Assembly: GCF_002082565.1 (NCBI RefSeq)
Contig: NZ_CP020562.1
Location: 4,092,001 to 4,156,000 of the forward strand
Direction: 5' to 3'
Source: Halomonas sp. GT
GTDB taxonomy: Bacteria > Pseudomonadota > Gammaproteobacteria > Pseudomonadales > Halomonadaceae
DNA length: 64,000 nt
The notes below the pieces were generated by a model. It did not search any database, was not told where the DNA came from, and was given only the letters and a program-made list of their open reading frames with translations. Positions 51,068-59,243 of this stretch are shown here, in pieces. The position numbers were made by a program, and so were the translations under genes. The first letter of the stretch is position 1. Each line of letters starts with the position of its first letter.

Positions 51068-51499
51068 ATGTATTTATGGGTAAAGGCCATTCATTTGATG
51101 GCAGTTGTTACCTGGTTTGCTGCGCTATTTTATTTACCGCGACTATATGTGTACCACGCCATGGCGCGGGACACAGGTGATGAGCAAGCGATTACTTACT
51201 TTAAAACCATGGAGCGTAAGCTTTACCGTGGGATCATGACGCCGTCGATGATCATTGTGCTGATCTTTGGTGGCTGGATGCTTTATCTTGTGCCAGCCTG
51301 GTTCAGCCAAGGCTGGATGCACGCTAAGCTGGCGCTTGTCGCTCTATTAATCGCTTACCACCATGTTTGCTTAATTTATTTAAAGCAATTTGATCAAGCC
51401 CGCTGCACCAAAAGCCATGTATTTTTCCGCTGGTTTAACGAAGCGCCCGTGATTGCGTTAATCGCGATTATTATCCTGGCGGTGGTGAAGCCCTTTTGA
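51068..51499 (+). CDS. hemJ: Protoporphyrinogen IX oxidase HemJ
   Basis: 143-aa membrane enzyme for the penultimate step of haem synthesis. Four helices; conserved His in the opening YLWVKAIHLMAVVTWFAALFYLPRLYVYH and the Lys-bearing ERKLYRGIMTPSM segment match HemJ (UPF0093). It overlaps thiD by one base (TGATG) and lies 40 nt from the ClC gene, in a short haem/thiamine group that ends with hemL. Confidence 0.95.
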   Translation: MYLWVKAIHLMAVVTWFAALFYLPRLYVYHAMARDTGDEQAITYFKTMERKLYRGIMTPSMIIVLIFGGWMLYLVPAWFSQGWMHAKLALVALLIAYHHVCLIYLKQFDQARCTKSHVFFRWFNEAPVIALIAIIILAVVKPF

Positions 51500-52308
51500 T
51501 GCGCCAACCTCTTCCTCCCGTTGTTTTAGTGTTAGCTGGCCACGACCCCACCGGGGGAGCTGGGTTAGTGGCTGATAGCGAAGCGATAGCCGCCTGTGGT
51601 GGCTGGGCAGTCACCATTCCAACCGCACTGACCGTTCAAAATTGCCATAACGTGATACGTATTTTGCCTGCAGACCCTGCTGCAATGAGGCAAATGGCGG
51701 AGGCGTTAAGTGATATGCAAATCGCGGCTATTAAGCTGGGGTTGTTGGCTGATGAGGCGACACTGAGGGCAGCGGAACAAATCATCCGCCGTTTCCCTGG
51801 AATTCCCGTCGTCGCAGACCCGGTATTAAAAGCAGGTGGAGGTGCTAAGTTATCCACACCTGGCTTGCAGCAACTTTATAGTGATCGTTTGCTACCGCTT
51901 GTGGATATAGTAACGCCCAATCGGTTTGAGCTTGCTGCACTGACACCTGAGATAACCGACCCTCTCGATGACACGGCACGCGCTGTTGCGTTGCTAGCGC
52001 AGGGTTGCCAAGGCGTCCTTGTGACCGCCACCGACGATCCACTCCCGGGTAATACGCAACAGGTTGTGCATACGCTGCACTCTCCTGACACCACGCGCCA
52101 ATGGCAGTGGCCACGTTTGCCCGAAGTATTTCACGGATCAGGCTGTACATTAGCCTCAGCACTTGCGGCTCGTTTGGCTGTTGGTGAGCGCTTACCAACC
52201 GCCTGTGAGCAAGCACAGCACTTTACCTGGGAGAGTTTGTCTCATGGTTATCAGCCCCCAAGCGGCCAGTGTTTACCGAAACGCTTGCCACGCCCCGTAC
52301 GCTTTTGA
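51499..52308 (+). CDS. thiD: Hydroxymethylpyrimidine/phosphomethylpyrimidine kinase
   Basis: 269-aa ribokinase-fold enzyme that phosphorylates HMP twice in thiamine synthesis. N-terminal AGHDPTGGAGLVADSEAIAACGGWAVTIPTALTVQN and the C-terminal anion-hole segment HGSGCTLASALAARLA. ATG 51499 overlaps the hemJ stop; a TTG one codon earlier is not needed. No thiamine riboswitch precedes it. It contains one perfect DnaA-box 9-mer at 51850, probably chance or a titration site. Confidence 0.94.
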   Translation: MRQPLPPVVLVLAGHDPTGGAGLVADSEAIAACGGWAVTIPTALTVQNCHNVIRILPADPAAMRQMAEALSDMQIAAIKLGLLADEATLRAAEQIIRRFPGIPVVADPVLKAGGGAKLSTPGLQQLYSDRLLPLVDIVTPNRFELAALTPEITDPLDDTARAVALLAQGCQGVLVTATDDPLPGNTQQVVHTLHSPDTTRQWQWPRLPEVFHGSGCTLASALAARLAVGERLPTACEQAQHFTWESLSHGYQPPSGQCLPKRLPRPVRF

Positions 52309-52344
52309 TCTCATTGGCAGTAAGCCATTAATGTTGAGGATGCC

Positions 52345-53625
52345 ATGACCACATCTGCAGAACTGTTTGACCTCGCCAGTCGTCACATTCCGGGAGGGGT
52401 TAACTCCCCTGTTCGTGCTTTTAAAGGCCTCCATCGTCCACCTGTTTTTATGGAGCGTGCTCAGGGCGCCTACTTATTCGATGTGGAAGGTAACCGCTAC
52501 GTAGACTACATCGGTTCATGGGGCCCGATGATCACCGGGCACGCCGATCAGGATGTGCTAGCCGCTGTGCGAGCACGGTTAGATAACGGCCTCTCCTTTG
52601 GTACGCCGACCGCTGTCGAAACCACCATGGCTGATCTGATCTGTGACATGATTCCTTCCATGGAAATGGTGCGCATGACCAGTTCAGGCACCGAAGCAAC
52701 GATGTCGGCCATCCGCCTTGCGCGCGGGACAACGGGGCGCGACAAAATCGTCAAGTTTGAAGGTAACTACCACGGCCACTCAGATTCATTGCTCGTCAAA
52801 GCGGGTTCAGGCGCGTTAACCCATGGTGAGCCTAGCTCTCCTGGCGTACCCGCATCACTTGCTGAGCACACCATCACGCTTTCCTATAACGATCCTGAAG
52901 GGGTGGAAGCGTGCTTCGCAGAGATCGGAGAGCAGATTGCTTGCATTATCGTGGAACCGGTCGCGGGTAATATGAACTGCATTCCTCCCCAGCCGGGTTT
53001 CTTAGAAACGTTGCGCCGGGTATGCAATGAATCTGGCAGTATTTTGATTTTTGATGAAGTGATGACTGGTTTCCGCGTCGCTTTAGGCGGTGCTCAGGCA
53101 CATTACGGTGTAACGCCCGACCTTACTTGCTTAGGTAAAATTGTTGGCGGCGGCATGCCCGTCGGGGCGTTTGGCGGTAAACGAGAAATTATGCAAAATA
53201 TCTCGCCGCTGGGGCCGGTTTATCAAGCGGGTACGCTTTCTGGTAATCCGCTAGCCATGGCCGCTGGAGTTGCCCTGCTAACCAAGCTGCAAGTGCCTGG
53301 TTTCCATGATGCGCTGACCCAACGGGTGCAAACATTGTGTACCGGCTTGCAAGAGCGTGCCAACGCTGCCCGCGTACCGATGATGACCCAATCCGCAGGC
53401 GGCATGTTTGGCGTTTTCTTTACGTCGCAATCCCGTGTGGATAACTTTGCGCAGGCAACCGCTTGCAACCCCGATGCTTTCCGCCGTTTCTTTGGTGCCA
53501 TGCTTGATCACGGTGTTTATCTCGCACCTTCCGCTTATGAAGCTGGCTTTATGTCGAGTGCCCACACACCAGAAGATATTCAGCTAACGTTGGATGCTGC
53601 AGAAAAAGCCTTTGCTGTTATGTAA
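52345..53625 (+). CDS. hemL: Glutamate-1-semialdehyde 2,1-aminomutase
   Basis: 426-aa PLP enzyme making 5-aminolaevulinate. The PLP Lys is in [17 protein letters not shown]; other family segments are [24 protein letters not shown] (here [16 protein letters not shown]) and [14 protein letters not shown]. Complete. Ordered after hemJ and thiD, a common pseudomonad arrangement for thiD-hemL. Confidence 0.97.
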   Translation: MTTSAELFDLASRHIPGGVNSPVRAFKGLHRPPVFMERAQGAYLFDVEGNRYVDYIGSWGPMITGHADQDVLAAVRARLDNGLSFGTPTAVETTMADLICDMIPSMEMVRMTSSGTEATMSAIRLARGTTGRDKIVKFEGNYHGHSDSLLVKAGSGALTHGEPSSPGVPASLAEHTITLSYNDPEGVEACFAEIGEQIACIIVEPVAGNMNCIPPQPGFLETLRRVCNESGSILIFDEVMTGFRVALGGAQAHYGVTPDLTCLGKIVGGGMPVGAFGGKREIMQNISPLGPVYQAGTLSGNPLAMAAGVALLTKLQVPGFHDALTQRVQTLCTGLQERANAARVPMMTQSAGGMFGVFFTSQSRVDNFAQATACNPDAFRRFFGAMLDHGVYLAPSAYEAGFMSSAHTPEDIQLTLDAAEKAFAVM

Positions 53626-53655
53626 CATCAAGTAATTCGCCTGCTACACTGCAAG

Positions 53656-53679
53656 AGCCGCTCCTATCGAGCGGCTTTG
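53656..53679 (+). terminator. Probable terminator of the hemJ-thiD-hemL operon
   Basis: An 8-bp perfect stem AGCCGCTC/GAGCGGCT with a 5-base loop, 30 bp after the hemL stop; the T-tract is short (TTTG), so termination may be partial. Confidence 0.6.
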
Positions 53680-53701
53680 TGGTTAGTGAGGTAAACATAG
53701 T

Positions 53702-54079
53702 ATGAAATGGCAACCGGCTTCGCTCTTTTCACGTTTCAACGGCATCGTGATAACCACCGTTCTTACCCTTGGCCTACCGTTAATGGGGATGGCCGCACAG
53801 GAGCAGGATATGACCCAGATCCACATCACCATGGGCGGCACACCCGGCGCAGAATTCTCAGCCCAGTGGCGCATCACTCATAACGATGAAACCATTGAAC
53901 ACCCCGAAACACGCGGCACAGTGCCTGCTGAATTTACTTTTGAAGGCACCACGCTTGAAGGTACGGTAAAATTGCTCAGCGACAACGATCGTTTAGAAGT
54001 AGATATTTTGAAAGGTAATAACCGCTCGCGCTCCTCTACCCAAGGGAAAGGCGGCACATTAACGGTAATGGTACGTTAA
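53702..54079 (+). CDS. Small secreted protein of unknown function
   Basis: 125 aa. A signal peptide (SLFSRFNGIVITTVLTLGLPLMGMAA) precedes about 95 residues rich in Thr and Gly, predicted beta: MTQIHITMGGTPGAEFSAQW, EHPETRGTVPAEFTFEGTTLEGTVKLLSDNDRLEVDILKGNNRS. No Cys in the mature part and no known motif recognised. GAGG precedes the ATG. It is followed by a bidirectional terminator shared with csgA, so it is a single-gene unit between hemL and the curli genes. Not clearly linked to curli. Confidence 0.6.
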   Translation: MKWQPASLFSRFNGIVITTVLTLGLPLMGMAAQEQDMTQIHITMGGTPGAEFSAQWRITHNDETIEHPETRGTVPAEFTFEGTTLEGTVKLLSDNDRLEVDILKGNNRSRSSTQGKGGTLTVMVR

Positions 54080-54085
54080 ACATAA

Positions 54086-54112
54086 AAAACCGCCCCGAGA
54101 GGGGCGGTTTCC
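54086..54112. terminator. Bidirectional terminator between the small secreted gene and csgA
   Basis: Stem AAAACCGCCCC/GGGGCGGTTT with a GAGA loop. On the minus strand it ends in CGGTTTTTTATG, so it chiefly terminates csgA. Confidence 0.9.
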
Positions 54113-54163
54113 TGAGCTAAGTAAGTACTTAAAAAGTATTTATAAAAGTACCTACAAAGATGC

Positions 54164-54922
54164 TTACCACTGAGTAGTGATAGCAGAGTTGTTGTTACCA
54201 GCCTGGAAGTGAGACGCTGACGCTGCGCCGCCAGCAGTTACGTTTTGACGAATGGTCGACACGTTGCTATTACCTGTCTGGAAGACATTCGCGACATGAT
54301 CGTCACCACCTTGGAAGATGTAGGAAGCACTCAGGTCTGCTTCTACCTGGAGAACATTTGCTTCGTTTCCATCACCAGCTTGATGTATAAAGCTCCAGGT
54401 TTCATCGGTATTTAAGGCTTGGTAAACGTCAGCGCTGTTTCCATTACCAAACTGCTCAACAATGGAGTCGCTTTGCGCAGTATTCAGGAACTGAGCAACG
54501 GTAGAACTGTTGCTGTCACCTTGCTGGAATACATAAGAGTCATTGCGCACGCCCCCTTGTTGCACAACGATGGAATCGTTGTCATTACCTAGTTGATATA
54601 CAATGGACTCATGTTCGTTGCCGCTTTGGAAAACATAAGAATCGTTGTCATCACCTTCCTGAACCACGCGTGAATACTGAGCATGGCCTGCCTGATCGGT
54701 TTCAGCAGCGTTATCATCACCTAGCTGAATAATGAGTGAAGTACGCATTGGTGCACGATCAAAGCCGTTCATACCTTCACGGATATCTTGCTGGTTTTCA
54801 AAGGCTTGTTCTGTCCCTGCATTAGCAGCAAGGTTTGTGGAGTTATCAAAATCACGCGCTTGGGTAGAGAAGCTAACAGCCATTGCAACAGCAGCAGCGA
54901 TAACAGTCATTTGAGTTTTCAT
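54164..54922 (-). CDS. csgA: Major curlin subunit CsgA-like protein
   Basis: 252-aa secreted amyloid subunit. After a signal peptide (to TQARDF) the sequence consists of about eight curlin repeats of the form S-x5-Q-x-G-x4-N-x5-Q, for example SRVVQEGDDNDSYVFQ and SIVYQLGNDNDSIVVQ, plus an N-terminal region of 40 residues. E. coli CsgA has five repeats in 151 aa, so this is expanded. The repeats carry many Asp residues, in keeping with a halophile. It is last on the curli strand after csgB. Confidence 0.88.
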   Translation of the reverse strand: MKTQMTVIAAAVAMAVSFSTQARDFDNSTNLAANAGTEQAFENQQDIREGMNGFDRAPMRTSLIIQLGDDNAAETDQAGHAQYSRVVQEGDDNDSYVFQSGNEHESIVYQLGNDNDSIVVQQGGVRNDSYVFQQGDSNSSTVAQFLNTAQSDSIVEQFGNGNSADVYQALNTDETWSFIHQAGDGNEANVLQVEADLSASYIFQGGDDHVANVFQTGNSNVSTIRQNVTAGGAASASHFQAGNNNSAITTQW

Positions 54923-54983
54923 GGTGTTTCCCCTTTTTTCGATCGACTTGCTTTGGTTGTTTTACTGAGAAGCAGCTGGCGAC

Positions 54984-55532
54984 TCAGTAGGTATCGATAG
55001 TGACCGGCCGTGCATTGCCCGAATAGTTTTGTTGCTGGACACTTACAGCACGTAAGCCACTGCCCGATTGTGAAATTGAAACGTCACCCTTAAATCCATC
55101 TTGATAAATATCAGCTTTAAACGAAATGTTATTTCCATGCTGATTTATAGAGGCGGTATTATCGTTGCCTACTTGCCAAATGATGCCCGTATTATTTCCG
55201 TTACTTTGTATTATGCTTGCTTGATTACCGTTGCCGAGTTGGTTGATATAGGCAAAGTTAGAAAGCTGATAACTCAAAGAACGTGATTGGGCAACACTTG
55301 CATTGTTGTTGTTACCTTGTTGGCGAATGATACTTGAATTGCTATTTATCGCTGCGGTATCAATGGCCGCAAATTGGGTAACTCTTGCGCTTTTGTTAAG
55401 TAAGTTGTTTTCATTGTCGTTTGCTTGCAATACAGACGAAAAATTTATTATTGCTATGGCTACCATTATCACGACGCTACAACGAACTCTGTCCGCAGTA
55501 GTTGCCTTGAGGTGGTAGCTGAAATGTTTCAT
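54984..55532 (-). CDS. csgB: Minor curlin/nucleator CsgB-like protein
   Basis: 182 aa. A signal-type hydrophobic stretch (RVRCSVVIMVAIAIINFSSVLQA) precedes imperfect curlin repeats: SSIIRQQGNNNNASVAQS, AYINQLGNGNQASIIQS, GIIWQVGNDNTASINQHGNN and DVSISQSGSGLRAVSVQQ. CsgB nucleates CsgA polymerisation on the cell surface. It lies 62 bp before csgA on the same strand and after a terminator that separates it from csgG, so csgBA has its own promoter. Confidence 0.82.
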   Translation of the reverse strand: MKHFSYHLKATTADRVRCSVVIMVAIAIINFSSVLQANDNENNLLNKSARVTQFAAIDTAAINSNSSIIRQQGNNNNASVAQSRSLSYQLSNFAYINQLGNGNQASIIQSNGNNTGIIWQVGNDNTASINQHGNNISFKADIYQDGFKGDVSISQSGSGLRAVSVQQQNYSGNARPVTIDTY

Positions 55533-55724
55533 TTTTAATTCCTTTTGAAACTCAGTGTGTCTTTTTGTTTCATGGATTGAGTTTGGACCAATATAAAAAT
55601 CATGCTATAGGAAGTTTTTTTAATGCGATGGTTATATGTTTAATATTCATGTAAATTTACATTTACTATTTGTTTGGTTTTGAATGAATTACTTTTCTAA
55701 TTATTTAGTGCTTGTTTTTTTAAT

Positions 55725-55750
55725 AAAAAAGACCACTCTGTTGAGTGGCC
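55725..55750 (-). terminator. Terminator after csgG
   Basis: On the minus strand GGCCACTC pairs with GAGTGGTC over an AACA loop, followed by six T, 50 bp after the csgG stop. It splits csgDEFG from csgBA, leaving about 190 AT-rich bases (55533-55724) for a csgBA promoter. Confidence 0.88.
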
Positions 55751-55799
55751 ATTGTTTTTTATAGTCTTTTTAAAGTAATGTTCCCTTGATTAATTTTTA

Positions 55800-56630
55800 C
55801 TAAAGCATAGGTATCGAGGCATTGAGATAGTCATCCAAAATGGTGTCTTGAATATTAGTTCCAGGAGAAAGATTCCATAACCGGTTTTCAATACCTCTTG
55901 CCACAAGATGAATAACAGCAGACTCGATTGCTGACATTACCGCGAGCTGAACAGGCTCATTGGTAGTTATACCTACTTCAGCTTCTAATAAACGCCGGAA
56001 GTCAATAAATCGGTAAACTCCTGCACGTAGCTCTTTTGAGTAAATCGTTTTGGTAGTGGTGACGTTAGCTAATATTTCACCGGTTGAAATTTCCACCGCG
56101 CGTAAATTCACCGTCACCTGATCTACTTGGTATTGGCCCGACGCCCCAATGCCAAAATATTCAGCACCGGCCCCCCCGGTTCTCACGTTTGATTCATAGG
56201 CAATAATACCGCCCTCTAGCATAACCGACGCTGCTCTTAGCGATGGCAGCGTATCCGGCTGTCCAAAGCGTTCGAATTCTGCGCGAATAATGCGCCGTTC
56301 CGTTAACAAATTTTGTAGCCCAACGCGTTCAAGTGGAATAAACCAGCCAGAGTCAGACAGAGCTCCGGTAAGCATTGCTGCGGCCCCCTGTGTTACCGCC
56401 GTTGAAAACGTACTGGCGGGGGCTGGCCGATATTGTCCTGTTTGGTCACGAAAATCATACACAGAGACAAAAATCTTTCCTGACGGTGGCGGAAGCGATA
56501 CAAGGTCTTGATATGTTGCTCCTCTGGGCGTGAGTGTTGCTTCAGCACCTTCTAAATTTTCAGACGTTGCCACTACTCCTGCACAGCCACTCAGCAGGCT
56601 AGCGATGACAAGTGAGGCGATAATTTTCAT
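55800..56630 (-). CDS. csgG: Curli secretion channel CsgG
   Basis: 276-aa outer-membrane lipoprotein forming the nonameric curli export pore. Lipobox LSGC with Cys 16. Family segments GKIFVSVYDFRDQTGQYRPAPASTFSTAVTQGAAAMLTGAL, WFIPLERVGLQNLLTERRI and VNLRAVEISTGEILANVTTTKTIYS. Complete. It follows csgF by 72 bp. Confidence 0.95.
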   Translation of the reverse strand: MKIIASLVIASLLSGCAGVVATSENLEGAEATLTPRGATYQDLVSLPPPSGKIFVSVYDFRDQTGQYRPAPASTFSTAVTQGAAAMLTGALSDSGWFIPLERVGLQNLLTERRIIRAEFERFGQPDTLPSLRAASVMLEGGIIAYESNVRTGGAGAEYFGIGASGQYQVDQVTVNLRAVEISTGEILANVTTTKTIYSKELRAGVYRFIDFRRLLEAEVGITTNEPVQLAVMSAIESAVIHLVARGIENRLWNLSPGTNIQDTILDDYLNASIPML

Positions 56631-56702
56631 AATGATCCCCTGACAAAACAGTTAGCGTTAGTCGTTATTGATAATCTTCGGCGGTTGACATGGATGTTGC
56701 TG

Positions 56703-57119
56703 TTACGGGTTAAATAAACCGCCAACGCTAATCTCTGTTACATCTCCGGTAACTTTATCAACAACGCGTACAATTAATTGTCCGTTGTTATCACTAACGA
56801 CGACGCCAAACTCATCGCTATCAAAACTTCCCTCGCTTACCTCGCCACGGCTAACATCTGAAATTAGCTGCGATATCAGTCGACTTTCCAAGCTTTGTAA
56901 TAAGCGTTGAGTTGAAGATAAGGTTGTTGCTCTTCGTGCATTTGGGTCGGTGTTTTTGTCTTGCGACTGGGCTTTACCTAAAAGGTAACTACCTGTAAAA
57001 GGGTCACCGCCAAAAGAGGGATTAATCGGTTGATAAATTAGCTCTCCAGAGTGTGCGTGAGCACCTACTCCCATAACTACTATAAATGCAGCACAGCTGA
57101 TTCTTCTGCGGGTTTTCAT
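56703..57119 (-). CDS. csgF: Curli assembly protein CsgF
   Basis: 138-aa secreted protein that caps the CsgG pore and couples export to nucleation. After a signal peptide (to AHA) comes the family hallmark ELIYQPINPSFGGDPFTGSYLLGKAQSQ, the CsgG-binding N-terminus, and a C-terminal beta region. It overlaps csgE by one base. Confidence 0.94.
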   Translation of the reverse strand: MKTRRRISCAAFIVVMGVGAHAHSGELIYQPINPSFGGDPFTGSYLLGKAQSQDKNTDPNARRATTLSSTQRLLQSLESRLISQLISDVSRGEVSEGSFDSDEFGVVVSDNNGQLIVRVVDKVTGDVTEISVGGLFNP

Positions 57120-57634
57120 TAGAATAACTCCTCTTTTCCCAAGTCTTTATCTGAGGTAAGGGCAGATGCCAGCTGCTGCTGGAGAAGTGCCTCCTCAACA
57201 GTTTCTACAGCGTCCCCTGCTACGCGGTCAGCTTCGCTAATCCTTGGAGAAAGCTGTGTTCTAAAATACATCCGGTTGCCTTCCAAAATAGCAATTTGGC
57301 TACCCCAACGAGCATCAGGACGTTCTTGAATGGTAATCGTGGCATTACCAATGATGAGGTTATCCATTGCCCGCTGGCTGAAAGCGCGGTAGAAGGTCTT
57401 GCCTGCCATGGTGACGGTACGGTCGACCATAATGCCGGTAAGTTCACTACCTCTATTTCGCTGCCCTTGAATTTCTGGACCATCGGGACTTGATAGCTGG
57501 TTGATAGCTTCGACTTCTTCTTGCTCACTTGCAGCTAATGCCCGAGAAGAATCGGTGGGTTCATTGGCAAATGTGTCAGTAGTTAATGTGAAAAAAAAGA
57601 CAAAAATAACCAGTAAATAGCGACGTAAATTCAT
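57119..57634 (-). CDS. csgE: Curli export chaperone CsgE
   Basis: 171-aa periplasmic protein that plugs CsgG and selects curli substrates. A signal peptide (LLVIFVFFFTLTTDTFA) is followed by ELTGIMVDRTVTMAGKTFYRAF and the ITIQERPDARWGSQIAILEGNRMYFRTQLSPR pattern. Somewhat longer than E. coli CsgE (129 aa) because of an N-terminal extra acidic stretch. Overlaps csgF start by one base. Confidence 0.92.
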   Translation of the reverse strand: MNLRRYLLVIFVFFFTLTTDTFANEPTDSSRALAASEQEEVEAINQLSSPDGPEIQGQRNRGSELTGIMVDRTVTMAGKTFYRAFSQRAMDNLIIGNATITIQERPDARWGSQIAILEGNRMYFRTQLSPRISEADRVAGDAVETVEEALLQQQLASALTSDKDLGKEELF

Positions 57635-57658
57635 AGCGATAGGCCCTTTTAAAAAAAT

Positions 57659-58351
57659 CTACCGATGACGTTGTAAACTACGTGCTGTTTCTATATTAGG
57701 AAGAATTGGTCCGAGATTCTGATGAATCCAGTTAAGTGCTTGAATACGGTTGTGCACATTTATTTTACGGAAAATGTTATAAAGATGAGACTTAACAGTG
57801 TGTTCACTTACAAACAACTTATCGGCAATCTGTTGATTAGAGGAACCTGCACTTAATAAAGAGATGATTTCCATTTCTCGGTTAGTTAATCCACAGGCTG
57901 GGCGGAAAGCGTTGCTTTGATATTTGCGATAAAAAAGAATCAGTCGTGCCATTAAGTCCCGAGACATCCATAGCTCATCATCGAGTAACGCGTGGATACC
58001 TTTGCAAAATACTTCTAAGCTTTCATTACGATAAAAAACTCCTTTCAACTGCGCGCAAGATAGGGCTTCCAGCGCATGATCCATATCGCGAATATTGAAG
58101 GCAGCTAAAGAGGTTTTTGTTAGTGCTTCTGGCAATTTCTCTTGCCAGTCCGGCAATGCCTCTACACTAATATGATCACTGTCGATGAGGATGAGCAGTT
58201 TTTCAACGGGTGAAGAAGGTAGGGTGACGTCTGGCGAGTAAATGCTAATTGAGCAGTTGGTGTGATCGTGTAAATAGTCTGCAAATAGCTGCGATTGCGG
58301 ACTTTTTTCGGTAATGAGATACACCAAACCTATGGTCTTTTCCTGTGACAT
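57659..58351 (-). CDS. csgD: LuxR-family curli regulator CsgD-like
   Basis: 230-aa regulator: an N-terminal receiver-like domain (to about 130) without clear phosphorylation residues, and a LuxR helix-turn-helix near residues 160-215 (LTNREMEIISLLSAGSSNQQIADKLFVSEHTVKSHLYNIFRKINVHNR). Its place directly upstream of csgEFG on the same strand and its length match CsgD, the master activator of curli genes. In E. coli csgD is divergent from csgBA; here all six genes share a strand. Confidence 0.85.
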   Translation of the reverse strand: MSQEKTIGLVYLITEKSPQSQLFADYLHDHTNCSISIYSPDVTLPSSPVEKLLILIDSDHISVEALPDWQEKLPEALTKTSLAAFNIRDMDHALEALSCAQLKGVFYRNESLEVFCKGIHALLDDELWMSRDLMARLILFYRKYQSNAFRPACGLTNREMEIISLLSAGSSNQQIADKLFVSEHTVKSHLYNIFRKINVHNRIQALNWIHQNLGPILPNIETARSLQRHR

Positions 58352-58634
58352 TGTGAAGCCCTCGTGGAAAGAAAGAGTGAGCAGGTGCTTTTTGAAGTGT
58401 TGCCTATAAGATACATTTCGTAAAGTTTTGTTATTAGAAACCTGGTAAACATAATTTGAATATGCATATTCTTTTTAAAAATAAGCGATTCAACATCATG
58501 TTTTTGATAGCAATTATTATCAATATAAGAGGTTTTTAAATTAGTTTTTATTGATTACATTAGGTAACAAATAGCCAGCATTAGAAGTAATTTTATCTAT
58601 GTAAACTCATTACCTTCATTTTGGAGATATCGTA
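58352..58634. promoter_or_regulatory. AT-rich divergent region upstream of csgD and rdgB
   Basis: 283 bp, very AT-rich, with a perfect 14-bp palindrome GAATATGCATATTC at 58458-58471. The region should hold the csgD promoter on one side and the rdgB promoter on the other. The palindrome is a possible operator or hairpin; nothing identifies its protein. Confidence 0.45.
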
Positions 58635-59243
58635 ATGGCATCGCCCAGCACCTTAGTACTAGCCAGCGGAAATTTAGGAAAACTTAAAGAATTCAAACAA
58701 TTACTAGAGCCCCTTGGGTTGGATGTTCGACCTCAATCCGAATTTGGAGTAGGAGATGTGGAAGAAACAGGGCTTACATTTGTTGAAAACGCACTCTTGA
58801 AAGCTCGTGAGGCAAGTAAAATCAGTGGGTTGCCTGCATTGGCAGACGACTCAGGCCTCGAGGTGGATGCGCTTCACGGTGCTCCGGGCATCTATTCAGC
58901 GCGTTATGCGGGTGAGCCCAAAAGTGACGAGCGGAATAATGAGAAGTTATTAACCTCGCTCAGTCGCTATGCTGAAGGTCAGCGTAGTGGGCGTTATTGG
59001 TGCGTATTGGTGTATTTGCGTCATGCCGAAGACCCTGTACCTGTGATTGTGCAACGCAGTTGGGAAGGTGAAATTCTTGCGCACCCGCGAGGTAATGGCG
59101 GTTTTGGCTATGACCCTCTTTTCTGGTTACCGGATCAAGGAATGAGTGTTGCCGAGTTACCCAGTGAAACCAAAAACCGGCTTAGTCATCGTGGACGGGC
59201 ATTACAGGGCTTGGTTGAACTGTTGAAGGTGGCACATGGCTGA
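58635..59243 (+). CDS. rdgB: XTP/dITP pyrophosphatase
   Basis: 202-aa HAM1-family enzyme that removes non-canonical purine nucleotides. N-terminal LVLASGNLGKLKEFKQLL, the substrate loop ALADDSGLEVDALHGAPGIYSARYAG and C-terminal GNGGFGYDPLFW with SHRGRAL. It overlaps hemW by eight bases, the normal gamma-proteobacterial pair. Confidence 0.97.
   Translation: MASPSTLVLASGNLGKLKEFKQLLEPLGLDVRPQSEFGVGDVEETGLTFVENALLKAREASKISGLPALADDSGLEVDALHGAPGIYSARYAGEPKSDERNNEKLLTSLSRYAEGQRSGRYWCVLVYLRHAEDPVPVIVQRSWEGEILAHPRGNGGFGYDPLFWLPDQGMSVAELPSETKNRLSHRGRALQGLVELLKVAHG

Noticed and set aside
51400-51499. Thiamine riboswitch before thiD
   Set aside because: thiD overlaps the hemJ stop and no TPP-aptamer core was seen.
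58500-58540. Fur-like box before rdgB/csgD
   Set aside because: GATAGCAATTATTATCAAT only loosely resembles the 19-bp consensus, in very AT-rich DNA where such matches are expected.
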